This document shows, piece by piece, positions 17,148 to 25,955 of a stretch of 64,000 nucleotides of DNA. This DNA is from Mycobacterium sp. SMC-4 (GTDB taxonomy: Bacteria > Actinomycetota > Actinomycetes > Mycobacteriales > Mycobacteriaceae). The position numbers and the translations under genes were made by a program. Location of the stretch: assembly GCF_025263265.1 (NCBI RefSeq), contig NZ_CP079869.1, positions 1,798,001 to 1,862,000 of the forward strand, in the 5' to 3' direction. The notes under the pieces were generated by a model, which saw nothing but the letters and a program-made list of their open reading frames with translations, ran no database searches and was not told the DNA's origin. Positions within the stretch are counted from its first letter, which is position 1. Each line of letters opens with the position of its first letter.

Positions 17148-17312
17148 GTGTCGACGACAGTTCAGGCGATCCTCATCGCTGCTCTGGTACTCGGAATCGT
17201 TGTCGCGCTGTTCGCTTCAATCCACTTGTGGGAGAAGCGCGTTGAAGGCACACGACTGGAGGAGCGTATCGACCGGTTCTTCGATCGCGTGAGCGATCTG
17301 TTCAATCGGTAG
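17148..17312 (+). CDS. Small single-pass membrane protein downstream of nrdE
   Basis: A 54-aa ORF from GTG to TAG, 18 bp after the nrdE stop. Residues 5-27 (VQAILIAALVLGIVVALFASIHL) form one hydrophobic helix. They are followed by a charged amphipathic helix with alternating acidic and basic residues, WEKRVEGTRLEERIDRFFDR. The composition is that of a real small membrane protein. A weak GGTGAAG precedes the start, so translation may depend on nrdE. A strong hairpin follows at 17335. No function is recognised. Confidence 0.6.
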   Translation: MSTTVQAILIAALVLGIVVALFASIHLWEKRVEGTRLEERIDRFFDRVSDLFNR

Positions 17313-17334
17313 TTGCCTGACCGCGCGCCGCGAC

Positions 17335-17384
17335 CGTGGGGGATATGCACGCGGGGAAGCGCATTTGCGGACATAACCCCCACG
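17335..17384. terminator. Bidirectional hairpin between convergent genes
   Basis: CGTGGGGGATATG (17335-17347) pairs with CATAACCCCCACG (17372-17384), with 12 of 13 positions matching. It sits between the end of the small ORF after nrdE (17312) and the end of the convergent DUF5997 gene (17392), where a shared terminator is expected. There is no clear U-run. Confidence 0.6.
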
Positions 17385-17391
17385 CTCGACT

Positions 17392-17778
17392 TTAGTCGCC
17401 GCGAGCCTGCTCGGCCCGCAATCCCTTCAGCCGTCGCTCCTCGCGCAGCACGTTCTGGTAGCTCTCCCGTTCGGCAACCAACCAGTCCGGCTTGTCCTCG
17501 AGCAGGGCGTTGATCTGTTCGGTGGTGAGCGCCTCGGTGACCCCGCCTCGCGCGAGACCGGCGATCGACACGCCCAACTTGGCCGCCACCAGGTTTTTCG
17601 GGTGCGGGCCGTTGTGTCGCAGGTCTCGCAGCCACTGCGGCGGGTCGGCCTGCAGCGCTTCGAGTTCGGACCGGGTGATCGGATTGGCCTGGAACTCCGC
17701 GGGTGTCGCGGGCAGGTACACGTCCAACTTCTTCGCCGCAGTGGCGGGCTTCATGGATTGCGCGTTCGGCCTGCTCAT
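17392..17778 (-). CDS. DUF5997 family protein
   Basis: A 128-aa soluble actinobacterial protein of unknown function. Family hallmarks are the opening AATAAKKLDVYLPATPAEFQ-like block (here PATAAKKLDVYLPATPAEF), WLRDLRHNGPHPKNLVAAKLGVSIAGLARGG and a basic helical C-terminus. The middle segment resembles a helix-turn-helix, but no DNA-binding role is shown. It starts 29 bp from a divergent LysR-type ligand-domain gene. A TACGCT box 7 nt before the ATG implies a leaderless transcript. Confidence 0.8.
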   Translation of the reverse strand: MSRPNAQSMKPATAAKKLDVYLPATPAEFQANPITRSELEALQADPPQWLRDLRHNGPHPKNLVAAKLGVSIAGLARGGVTEALTTEQINALLEDKPDWLVAERESYQNVLREERRLKGLRAEQARGD

Positions 17779-17785
17779 GGGCTCA

Positions 17786-17801
17786 AGCGTATCGGTAGCC
17801 T
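17786..17801. promoter_or_regulatory. Back-to-back leaderless promoters
   Basis: Leftward TACGCT (minus strand, 17791-17786) lies 7 nt from the ATG at 17778. Rightward TAGCCT (17796-17801) lies 6 nt from the GTG at 17808. Only 29 bp separate the two start codons, so both transcripts should begin at or next to the start codon. Confidence 0.6.
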
Positions 17802-17807
17802 GAAGCT

Positions 17808-18521
17808 GTGACCTCGCCGTGCCTCACCGTCGGCTACGTCCCCGGTGTGACGCCCGCGAAGTGGGCTCGCAACTGGGCTCAGCGCCATCCGGAGACACCG
17901 CTGCACTTACACGCTGTCGCCGCGGCCGACGCGGCCGACGCGGTGCGCACCGGCTCGACCGACGTGTCGTTGCTCCGGTTGCCCACCGACACGTCCGCGC
18001 TGGCCGTCATCCCGCTCTACACAGAGACGACCGTGGTGGTGATTCCCGCCGACCACTTCCTCGCTGCCGCCGACGCGCTCAGCGCCGCCGACCTTGACGG
18101 CGAACCGACGCTGGTGCCGCTCGACGACGTCGTCATCTGGGACGGTGCACCCGGCGCCGAGATCGAGCACAGGCCCGAAACCACAGCCGGCGCCATCGAA
18201 CTCGTCGCGGCCGGGACCGGCGTACTCATCGTCCCGCAGTCGCTGGCACGGCTGCATCATCGTAAAGACCTCACATACCGACCCATCATCGACGCGCCGG
18301 CCTGCCCGGTGGCCCTGGCGGTCCCCGACGGACCCCAATCGGCAATGGTCGAGGAGTTCATCGGGATCGTGCGCGGCCGCAGACCGGGTTCGTCGCGCGG
18401 ACAATCGGAGCCGGCGCCGAAACGTACCGCACGGGAGAAAACCCTCGCCAAGCAGGCGGCGCGCGTCGCCGCGGGTAAGGACTCCCGCAAGCCGGGCGCC
18501 GCCAAACGCGGACGACGCTGA
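17808..18521 (+). CDS. LysR-type substrate-binding domain protein lacking the HTH
   Basis: A 237-aa protein that begins directly with the periplasmic-binding-like fold of LysR regulators (LTVGYVPGVTPAKWARNWAQRHP). The two alpha/beta lobes continue through VIPLYTETTVVVIPADH and GTGVLIVPQSLARLHHRKD to about residue 190. A basic, lysine/arginine-rich tail of about 45 residues follows (EKTLAKQAARVAAGKDSRK). There is no N-terminal winged helix, and upstream sequence cannot encode one because the divergent gene starts 29 bp away. It may be a ligand sensor that uses the basic tail, or acts with DUF5997; both ideas are inference. Confidence 0.8.
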   Translation: MTSPCLTVGYVPGVTPAKWARNWAQRHPETPLHLHAVAAADAADAVRTGSTDVSLLRLPTDTSALAVIPLYTETTVVVIPADHFLAAADALSAADLDGEPTLVPLDDVVIWDGAPGAEIEHRPETTAGAIELVAAGTGVLIVPQSLARLHHRKDLTYRPIIDAPACPVALAVPDGPQSAMVEEFIGIVRGRRPGSSRGQSEPAPKRTAREKTLAKQAARVAAGKDSRKPGAAKRGRR

Positions 18522-18559
18522 GGCCGGTCCGCACTGCGACGCGATCAGCCGGCACCGCC

Positions 18560-18976
18560 TCACATGGTCAACGTGCCGTCGGCGTTGATGGTCCACTGCG
18601 GGTTGAACGCGACCTCCCAGACGTGGCCATCCGGGTCGGCGAAGTAGCCGGAGTAGCCGCCCCAGAACACCCTCTCGGCCGGCTTGAGAATCTGCGCCCC
18701 GGCTGACTGCGCCTGAGTCAGAACAGAATCCACGTCGGCCTCGGTGCGCTGATTGATGGCGATGGTGATGCCGCTGAATGTGCCGTCGACCGGATGGCGA
18801 GCATCTTCGGCGAGTTCATCGCGCCCGAACAACGCCAACGCGATACCGGGCAACTGATAGAACACCACACCCTCGGGCGCATCTTTGGGCTCCCAGCCGA
18901 GGCCCTGCTCGTAGAACCGGCGGGCACGCGCCAGGTCGGCGACTCCGAGGGTGATCAAGCTGATGCGCTGTTCCAT
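18560..18976 (-). CDS. VOC (glyoxalase/bleomycin-resistance fold) family protein
   Basis: A 138-aa VOC-superfamily protein. It has two beta-alpha-beta-beta-beta modules, starting ISLITLGVADLARARRFYEQGLGW and ending GYSGYFADPDGHVWEVAFNP, the typical C-terminal module with the metal-ligand glutamate position in WEVAF. The substrate is unknown. The ATG at 18976 is favoured because TAGCCT (18989-18984, minus strand) lies exactly 7 nt upstream, fitting a leaderless transcript; a longer frame to 19006 exists. It is oriented like the SMI1-type gene upstream. Confidence 0.82.
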   Translation of the reverse strand: MEQRISLITLGVADLARARRFYEQGLGWEPKDAPEGVVFYQLPGIALALFGRDELAEDARHPVDGTFSGITIAINQRTEADVDSVLTQAQSAGAQILKPAERVFWGGYSGYFADPDGHVWEVAFNPQWTINADGTLTM

Positions 18977-19009
18977 GCCCGGGAGGCTACGCGGCACCCC
19001 CGACACGGC

Positions 19010-19582
19010 TCAGCGGACGTGGTCTGACCAGAAATCGACGGTCGACACGGCGGGCTCTGGGGCGGGTGTCGCACCGAGTATCCCGCACTCGACATAGTCA
19101 CGCAGCTCGGCGCCGGCGATGCTGATCGCCGCCTGGTAGATCGACAGCACGGGATGGCCCGATGAGCCGTGGCCGGCGGGCAGATAGCAGTGCGCATGCA
19201 CCGGCACCATCTGCGGGACGCGCGCCAGGTGGTAGGCGGCACTGCGCAACGCGTGTTTCATCTGGGCCGGACGCCGACCCCATCGGTCATCCCAGAAACT
19301 CGTCCACTCCACGGCGAACAGGATGCCCTCGACCGGAGATCGCAGGTGTCTGAGCGCGCTCCTGCGTCCGTCGGGGGTCCGCCAGTTCGGCCAGCCCGTG
19401 CCGACCGGCAACCCGGATGCCAGCAGCGCTCGGTGGTCCTCGGCGAAGCTGAACCCGAGTTCAACTTCCGCGCAGGCGATTTCGTCGTCGGATAGCCCCG
19501 GTTCGATGCGGATCGAACCCAGCGTAGCCAACCGCCGGGCGGCTTCGGTGCCGAGTGGTGTGCCGTGGCCGTGCGGATTCAC
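19010..19582 (-). CDS. SMI1/KNR4-like family protein
   Basis: A 190-aa soluble protein resembling the SMI1/KNR4 (SUKH-like) family. The early block IEPGLSDDEIACAEVELGFSFAEDHRALLASGLP is the family's N-terminal helix pair. WGRRPAQM and VPVHAHCYLPAGHGSSGHPVLSIYQAAISIAG match the later conserved strand region. SUKH proteins are often immunity proteins to contact-dependent toxins, but this subtype is common as a lone housekeeping gene in actinobacteria and no toxin gene is nearby. It starts at a GTG 50 bp after the upstream reductase gene. Confidence 0.7.
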   Translation of the reverse strand: MNPHGHGTPLGTEAARRLATLGSIRIEPGLSDDEIACAEVELGFSFAEDHRALLASGLPVGTGWPNWRTPDGRRSALRHLRSPVEGILFAVEWTSFWDDRWGRRPAQMKHALRSAAYHLARVPQMVPVHAHCYLPAGHGSSGHPVLSIYQAAISIAGAELRDYVECGILGATPAPEPAVSTVDFWSDHVR

Positions 19583-19632
19583 ATCGGCCTCACGGCATCT
19601 CGGCGCTGAAGCCGGGTTTCATACCGATGCTT

Positions 19633-20814
19633 TTAGAAGCTGTGCTGCGGACCCTGAGCCTTCTTGTAAAGAGCCTTGAGCATCCGGTCCCGGAACGCGG
19701 CGTTGTCGATCAGCTTCACCCCGGCGGCGGCGAGTCTGGGCTGACCGATCAGCTTGTGCATGTAGCGGCCACGCTTGTACTCCCGGCCCCACGCGGCTTC
19801 CATGCGTTGCGCGTAGTTGGTGAAGTCGTCGGGACCGCCGTTGGTCAGTGCCGCGATCGCGCATTCCCCTGCGGCCAGACCGGATTCGAGGGCCTTGGAG
19901 ATCCCGGCGCCTGACGCCGGCTTGCCCGCACCCAGCGAGTCGCCGGTGAACAGCACCCCGGGACGCCACGGCGGCCAGGCGGTGAAACCCATCGGCAGTC
20001 GCCATGCGCGCACACTCTTGTTCTTCTTGAGCTCCTCGATCGGGGGCAGTTCCCACTCCGGTGGCAGAGTGCGCAGGAAATCGCCGAGGAACTGGGTGGC
20101 ATTGATCGACTGCCAGTTCTTGTAACTGTTCACATAGCCCAGCCCGATGTTGAACATGCCGTGGCCCATCGGGAACACCCAGCCATAGCCGGGCAACTGA
20201 TCGCCCTGAAACAGCAGTTTGAGATAGATGTCCAGCGAGTCCGAATCCGGCCGGTTGGCCGGCATCTCTGAGCGAATCGCGATCGCCTGATAGCCGTTGT
20301 ACTTCGAGTCGATCTTCAACGCACGCTTGATCGGTGAGTAGGCGCCGTCGGCGGCGATCACCGCATCGCCCAGCACCTTCTCGCCGCCCTTGAGCACCAC
20401 ACCGACCACCCGGCCGCTGGCGTCGAGCTCCGGTCCGGCGACCTCGGCGCCCTGCCGGATCTCGGCTCCGGCGGACTCGGCGTGCTTGAGCAACACCGTG
20501 TCGAGGTGCGTGCGGCTGACCGTGTGGCCGTGGTCGGGCATGCCGGGGCGCTTCGGGAAAGACAGTTCCCAGCGGCTCGGGCTGAACACCGTCACCCGGT
20601 TGACCCGGTGGTAGGTGGCGACCTCGTCGGCCAGCCCCATCTTCTGCAGATAGCTGACCGCACGGGCGGTCAACCCGTCCCCGCAGGGCTTGTCGCGGGG
20701 GAACTGTGCCTTGTCACACACCAGCACCTTGGCGCCGGTCTGCGCGGCCTGCCACGCGGCGGCCGAACCTGACGGTCCTCCACCTGCGATGACCAGGTCG
20801 TATCGCTGCGTCAT
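19633..20814 (-). CDS. Geranylgeranyl reductase family FAD-dependent oxidoreductase
   Basis: A 393-aa FAD protein. The N-terminal dinucleotide motif is DLVIAGGGPSGSAAAWQAAQTG (residues 5-26). PRDKPCGDGLTARAV is the signature of the geranylgeranyl reductase/ChlP-like family, and FTGDSLGAGKPASGAGISKALESG is the second FAD-binding motif. In mycobacteria such enzymes may saturate the isoprenoid chain of menaquinone (MenJ-like) or other polyprenols; the exact substrate is unproven. The ATG at 20814 is chosen because the FAD motif lies right behind it, although the frame is open to 21117. It is divergent from a TetR gene. Confidence 0.85.
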   Translation of the reverse strand: MTQRYDLVIAGGGPSGSAAAWQAAQTGAKVLVCDKAQFPRDKPCGDGLTARAVSYLQKMGLADEVATYHRVNRVTVFSPSRWELSFPKRPGMPDHGHTVSRTHLDTVLLKHAESAGAEIRQGAEVAGPELDASGRVVGVVLKGGEKVLGDAVIAADGAYSPIKRALKIDSKYNGYQAIAIRSEMPANRPDSDSLDIYLKLLFQGDQLPGYGWVFPMGHGMFNIGLGYVNSYKNWQSINATQFLGDFLRTLPPEWELPPIEELKKNKSVRAWRLPMGFTAWPPWRPGVLFTGDSLGAGKPASGAGISKALESGLAAGECAIAALTNGGPDDFTNYAQRMEAAWGREYKRGRYMHKLIGQPRLAAAGVKLIDNAAFRDRMLKALYKKAQGPQHSF

Positions 20815-20914
20815 AGAACTCTCTCGTCGAGCGGCTGTCGCAGCGATAGTACCCAAACTCGGGCATCCGGGTCGGATACGGTCTTGGCAGGTCAGCGGCG
20901 GTGAAGCGGGTACA

Positions 20915-21664
20915 GTGAGCCGGGTGCGACGAGGGTCGAGGAAACGCTCCGCTGACGAACCGGGTGCCAAGGTCGATGCCCGCAGCGAACGCTGGCGCGA
21001 ACACCGTAAAAAGGTGCGCTCCGAGATCGTCGACGCCGCATTCCGCGCCATCGACCAGCACGGCCCCGACGTCTCGCTGCGCGAGATCGCCGAGGAGGCC
21101 GGCACCGCCAAACCCAAGATCTACCGACACTTCACCGACAAGTCCGATCTGTTCCAGGCGATCGGGCAGCGCATGCGAGACATGCTGTGGTCGGCGATCT
21201 TCCCCTCGATAGACATCTCGACCGACCCCGCCCGCGCGGTGGTGTACCGCGCCGTCGAACAGTACGTTCGGTTGGTCGACGCGCATCCCAACGTCGTGCG
21301 ATTTCTCATGCAGGGCCGCTTCGCCGAGCAGAGCGAGTCGGCGCTGCGCGCGGTCAACGAAGGCCGCGGCATCACGCTGGCGATGGCCGACATGTTCAAC
21401 AACGAGCTCAGCGACATGGAACTGGACTACGCAGCGTTCGAGCTGGCCGGCTTCGCCACATTCGGCGCTGCCGCCTCGGCCACCGACTGGTGGCTGGGTT
21501 CGGAGCCCGAGAGCCCGCGCCGCCTGCCGTCAGAGAAGTTCGTCGACTACCTGACCACCATCATGGTCGGCTCGATCAACGGGACGTGCGAGGTCCTGGG
21601 AATCCGGATCGACCCCGACCTGCCGCTGCACGAAGGTGTCAGGCGCTCCGAAGAGGTGGCCTGA
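20915..21664 (+). CDS. TetR-family regulator, Rv3050c-like
   Basis: A 249-aa TetR protein with a basic N-terminal extension (RRGSRKRSADEP). The HTH covers about residues 30-80: REHRKKVRSEIVDAAFRAIDQHGPDVSLREIAEEAGTAKPKIYRHFTDKSDLF. The rest is the helical ligand domain. It lies 41 bp upstream of a Baeyer-Villiger-type monooxygenase gene in the same orientation, as Rv3050c lies before Rv3049c, so local control is likely. The start could also be the GTG at 20924. Confidence 0.88.
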   Translation: MSRVRRGSRKRSADEPGAKVDARSERWREHRKKVRSEIVDAAFRAIDQHGPDVSLREIAEEAGTAKPKIYRHFTDKSDLFQAIGQRMRDMLWSAIFPSIDISTDPARAVVYRAVEQYVRLVDAHPNVVRFLMQGRFAEQSESALRAVNEGRGITLAMADMFNNELSDMELDYAAFELAGFATFGAAASATDWWLGSEPESPRRLPSEKFVDYLTTIMVGSINGTCEVLGIRIDPDLPLHEGVRRSEEVA

Positions 21665-21705
21665 GGGGGTTCGCGGTACCAGCGTTCCCAGGTACAGTCG
21701 GGAAG

Positions 21706-23226
21706 ATGACAGCCGCCGATCAGGCCGAACGTGGCGCCCAGGAGTCGCTGCCGGTGCACACCCGAACCCTGATCATCGGGTCGGGCTTCTCTGGTCTGGG
21801 TATGGCGATCGAACTGCAGCGGCGCGGGACCGATTTCCTGATCCTGGAGAAGGCTGGCGAAATCGGCGGCACGTGGCGCGACAACACCTATCCGGGATGC
21901 GCGTGTGACATCCCGTCGCACATGTACTCGTTCTCCTTCGAACCCAAGCCCGACTGGACCCACATGTGGTCCTTTCAACCCGAGATTCAGGATTACCTGC
22001 TCGGCGTCACCGAGAAGTACGGCCTGCGCCGCTACATCTGCTTCGATGCCCACGTCGATCGTGCGCAGTGGGACGACGACGAACAGCGCTGGTACGTCTT
22101 CACCAAAGACGGCCGCGAATTCGTCGCACAGTTCGTGGTGTCGGGTGCCGGCGGGCTACACATTCCCCTCATCCCGGAATTCGACGGCCTCGACGACTAC
22201 CTCGCCGCGGGCAACACGGCGTTTCACTCCGCGCAGTGGGATCACGAGGTCGACCTGACCGGCAAACGTGTCGCGGTGATCGGCACCGGTGCCAGTGCCA
22301 TTCAGATCGTCCCGGAGATCGTGGCAGACGTCGCCGAACTGCAGCTCTACCAGCGCACCCCGGCATGGGTGATGCCCCGGCCCAACAACCCCATCCCGCA
22401 GCGCATGCAGCAGCTGTTCGCCAATGTGCCCGGGACCCGTGCCGCGATGCGTGCGGGCATCTACTGGCTACACGAAGCCGTCGGGTTCGCGATGACACGT
22501 CAGCCCAAGCTGCTCAAACTCGGGGAGCTGGCCGGGAAATGGAACATCCGGCGTTCGGTGCAGGATCCAGAGCTACGACGCAAGCTCACCCCCGATTACC
22601 GCGCCGGCTGCAAACGCATCCTGAATTCCGATACCTACTATCGCGGCATCGCCGACCCCACGACCGAGGTGATCACCGACCGCATCTCCCGATTCAGCGC
22701 GGGCGGGATCGTCACCGCCGACGAGGACGGCCGCACCATCGAACGAGCCGCCGACGTGGTGGTCTTCGCGACCGGTTTCCACGTCACCGACTCCTACACC
22801 TACGTCCACATCAAAGGGCCCGGGGGAGAGGACCTGGTCGACCGGTGGAACCGGGAAGGTATCGCGGCGCTGCGCGGCATCACCGTCGCGGGTATGCCGA
22901 ACCTGTTCTTCCTGCTCGGTCCGAACACCGCTTTGGGCCACAACTCGGTGGTGTTCATGATCGAAAGTCAGATCCGCTATGCCGCCCAGGCGATGGCGGC
23001 GGCGGATCGCGTCGGCGCTGCGACCGTCACACCGACCCGCGCCGCGCAGGATCGCTACAACGCCGAGTTGCAGCGACAGCTCGGCGGCACGGTGTGGAGC
23101 ACCGGCGGATGCCGCAGCTGGTATCTCGACGAGCACGGTGTCAACCGCACCCTGTGGAGCGGCATGACGTGGCAGTACTGGCTGGCGACCCGGCGCTTCG
23201 ACCCCTCGGAGTACACCCTGGTGTGA
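21706..23226 (+). CDS. Flavin-containing (Baeyer-Villiger-type) monooxygenase
   Basis: A 506-aa FAD/NADPH monooxygenase, Rv3049c-like. It has the FAD motif IIGSGFSGLGMAIEL (about residues 19-33), the GGTWRDNTYPGCACDIPSHMYSFSF block, the BVMO-type fingerprint GNTAFHSAQWD, and the second Rossmann motif VAVIGTGASAIQIVPEI for NADPH. These enzymes insert oxygen next to ketones or oxidise heteroatoms; mycobacterial members activate thiocarbamide-type prodrugs in some cases. The natural substrate is unknown. The ATG at 21706 is followed at once by recognisable sequence. It probably forms a unit with the upstream TetR gene. Confidence 0.92.
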   Translation: MTAADQAERGAQESLPVHTRTLIIGSGFSGLGMAIELQRRGTDFLILEKAGEIGGTWRDNTYPGCACDIPSHMYSFSFEPKPDWTHMWSFQPEIQDYLLGVTEKYGLRRYICFDAHVDRAQWDDDEQRWYVFTKDGREFVAQFVVSGAGGLHIPLIPEFDGLDDYLAAGNTAFHSAQWDHEVDLTGKRVAVIGTGASAIQIVPEIVADVAELQLYQRTPAWVMPRPNNPIPQRMQQLFANVPGTRAAMRAGIYWLHEAVGFAMTRQPKLLKLGELAGKWNIRRSVQDPELRRKLTPDYRAGCKRILNSDTYYRGIADPTTEVITDRISRFSAGGIVTADEDGRTIERAADVVVFATGFHVTDSYTYVHIKGPGGEDLVDRWNREGIAALRGITVAGMPNLFFLLGPNTALGHNSVVFMIESQIRYAAQAMAAADRVGAATVTPTRAAQDRYNAELQRQLGGTVWSTGGCRSWYLDEHGVNRTLWSGMTWQYWLATRRFDPSEYTLV

Positions 23227-23248
23227 GCCGCGCCCGCGACACGCCACA

Positions 23249-23295
23249 CACAACATCTCGTACTGCGCGGAGATGTCGGACACCAGTTGTAGTGT
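23249..23295. promoter_or_regulatory. Tandem NrdR-type boxes upstream of nrdF
   Basis: ACACCAGTTGTAGTGT (23280-23295) matches the nrdHIE box at 13 of 16 positions and keeps the TAGTGT right arm. AACATCT at 23252-23258 precedes it by 28 bp, the same distance as at nrdHIE. The flanking ATGTCGG is also shared. Joint control by NrdR is the obvious reading. Confidence 0.75.
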
Positions 23296-23343
23296 TGTGG
23301 TCATCGCCGGCGATTCCGCGGCGCCGCACAAAAAGCCAGGTGA

Positions 23344-24330
<987 letters not shown>

Positions 24331-24390
24331 GGCTGGCGCGGCTGCCGGCCGGCGGGACAAGCAAAAGCGCCGAAAGGCAGCCAACGGAAC

Positions 24391-24418
24391 AGGCCGACCC
24401 GAAGAATGGGATCGGCCT
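24391..24418. terminator. Hairpin after nrdF
   Basis: AGGCCGA (24391-24397) pairs perfectly with TCGGCCT (24412-24418); inner CC/GG pairing lengthens the stem. It lies 60 bp after the nrdF stop and 18 bp before the next start codon. No U-run follows, so efficiency is uncertain. Confidence 0.45.
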
Positions 24419-24436
24419 GCCACCGGAAGAGGACGC

Positions 24437-24766
24437 ATGACCGACACGCCCGTCGACCCGCCGTCGCCCGACGATTTTCGCCGCAAGCTGGCCCACGTCG
24501 ATCAAGAGTTCGCCGACGCTCGCCGCTACTTGTCGGCGTTGCATGCCGGTGACAACGAGGCGCTCAGTGCATTGATGGCGGAGATCCACCACGAAGGACG
24601 CGCCCTGAAGGTCCTGGCCGCAATGGCCGTCCAGGCCCTTGACTTCGCTGAGCTGTCCGCGGACCGTCTCGGCGGCGATGTTCAGACGTGGCTCGACGAG
24701 TCGATGGTGGCTCAGGACACCGCCGAGAACGAGCGCGACCAATCCGAGCTCGGTGGCGAGGGATGA
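24437..24766 (+). CDS. Hypothetical protein, 109 aa, helical and acidic
   Basis: I do not recognise the family. The protein is acidic and predicted to be almost all helical. A central block, RKLAHVDQEFADARRYLSAL, is followed by EIHHEGRALKVLAAMAVQALDFAEL and ends with a charged tail (DTAENERDQSELGGEG). There is no signal peptide or membrane segment. It sits in the place of the small conserved hypotheticals Rv3047c/Rv3046c between nrdF2 and adhC, but homology to them is not established. The start ATG follows GAAGAGGA. Confidence 0.65.
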   Translation: MTDTPVDPPSPDDFRRKLAHVDQEFADARRYLSALHAGDNEALSALMAEIHHEGRALKVLAAMAVQALDFAELSADRLGGDVQTWLDESMVAQDTAENERDQSELGGEG

Positions 24767-24799
24767 GCCCCGCCGTCGCCATCCCGGCCGCGCGTAGAG

Positions 24800-25846
24800 C
24801 TACCGCAGCGAGGATGTGTCGATGACGAACCGGTACCGCACGTCACTGCTCAGCACCCGCGCGTAGGCCTCATTGATGTAATCCGGTGTGATGACCTCGA
24901 TTTCGGGTGTTGCGTCATGCTCGGCGCAGAAGTCGAGCATCTGCTGGGTCTCGGCGATGCCACCGATCAGCGAGCCCGCGATCCGGCGGCGGCCGAAGAT
25001 CAACGCCCCGGCGGGCACAGACATCGGATGCTCCGGCATGCCGAGCTCCACGAGCGTGCCGTCGAGCTTGAGCATCTTGAGGTAGCTCTGAAGATCGAGG
25101 TTGGCCGAAACCGTGTTGAGGATCAGGTCGAAGCGCCCCCGCAGATCCTTGAACGTGTCGGGGTCGCTGGTCGCCCGATAGTCGCCGGCGCCCAGACGCA
25201 GCCCGTCCTCCATCTTCTTCAGCGACTGGCTCAGCACCGTCACCTCGGCGCCCATCGCGACGGCCAGTTTGACCGCGATGTGGCCCAGCCCGCCCAGGCC
25301 GATCACCGCGACCCGCTTACCCGGGCCTGCTTCCCAGTGCCGCAGCGGGGAGTATGTCGTGATCCCGGCGCACAGCAACGGCGCGGCCTTGTCGAGCGGA
25401 ATGGTGTCCGGGATGCTCAGCACGTAATTCTCGTCGACCACGATCGCGCCGCTGTATCCGCCCTGGGTCGGCTGACCGTCGCGGCCCACCGAGTTGTAGG
25501 TGCCGACCATGCCCGGGTTGTCGCAGTACTGCTCCTCACCGGCGAGGCACTGCGCGCACTCCCGGCACGAGTCGACGAAACAGCCGACACCGACGCGGTC
25601 GCCGACCTTGTGCATGGTGACCTCCGAGCCCACCTCGGTGACGACGCCGGCGATCTCGTGGCCGGGAACCAGCGGGTAGGTCGGCGCGCCCCACTCGCCG
25701 CGCACGGTGTGGATGTCGGAGTGGCAGATGCCGGCGAAGTGAATGTTGAACGCCACGTCATGAGTCCCGATCTCACGACGGCTGATGGTGGTGGGGGTCA
25801 GAGGGTCAGTGGCCGAGGTGGCCGCATAAGCGGAAACGGTGCGCAA
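24800..25846 (-). CDS. adhC: NADP-dependent alcohol dehydrogenase, cinnamyl/YahK type
   Basis: A 348-aa zinc MDR dehydrogenase. The catalytic zinc site is in [15 protein letters not shown] (Cys and His) and GHEIAGVV. The structural zinc cysteines are in [22 protein letters not shown]. The cofactor motif is [15 protein letters not shown], with SQSLKK where NADP-preferring members bind the phosphate. These enzymes reduce aldehydes, and mycobacterial AdhC has been linked to lipid aldehyde metabolism. It starts with [16 protein letters not shown] and ends 33 bp from the convergent hypothetical gene. It lies 109 bp downstream of fecB on the same strand. It corresponds to Rv3045. Confidence 0.93.
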   Translation of the reverse strand: MRTVSAYAATSATDPLTPTTISRREIGTHDVAFNIHFAGICHSDIHTVRGEWGAPTYPLVPGHEIAGVVTEVGSEVTMHKVGDRVGVGCFVDSCRECAQCLAGEEQYCDNPGMVGTYNSVGRDGQPTQGGYSGAIVVDENYVLSIPDTIPLDKAAPLLCAGITTYSPLRHWEAGPGKRVAVIGLGGLGHIAVKLAVAMGAEVTVLSQSLKKMEDGLRLGAGDYRATSDPDTFKDLRGRFDLILNTVSANLDLQSYLKMLKLDGTLVELGMPEHPMSVPAGALIFGRRRIAGSLIGGIAETQQMLDFCAEHDATPEIEVITPDYINEAYARVLSSDVRYRFVIDTSSLR

Positions 25847-25955
25847 TTGTCATCCCTGTTCGTCGTCTGTGCCCTCGCGGCGGCTCCGCGCGACGGTTCA
25901 ACTATGGGACAACCCGATCGCGGCAGGCTTTAGTCCACTAATGCCGAAGGTCACA

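Noticed and set aside
19010..19582. The SMI1-like gene as an immunity protein to a polymorphic toxin
   Set aside because: No toxin, secretion or repeated immunity genes nearby; the subtype occurs as a single gene.
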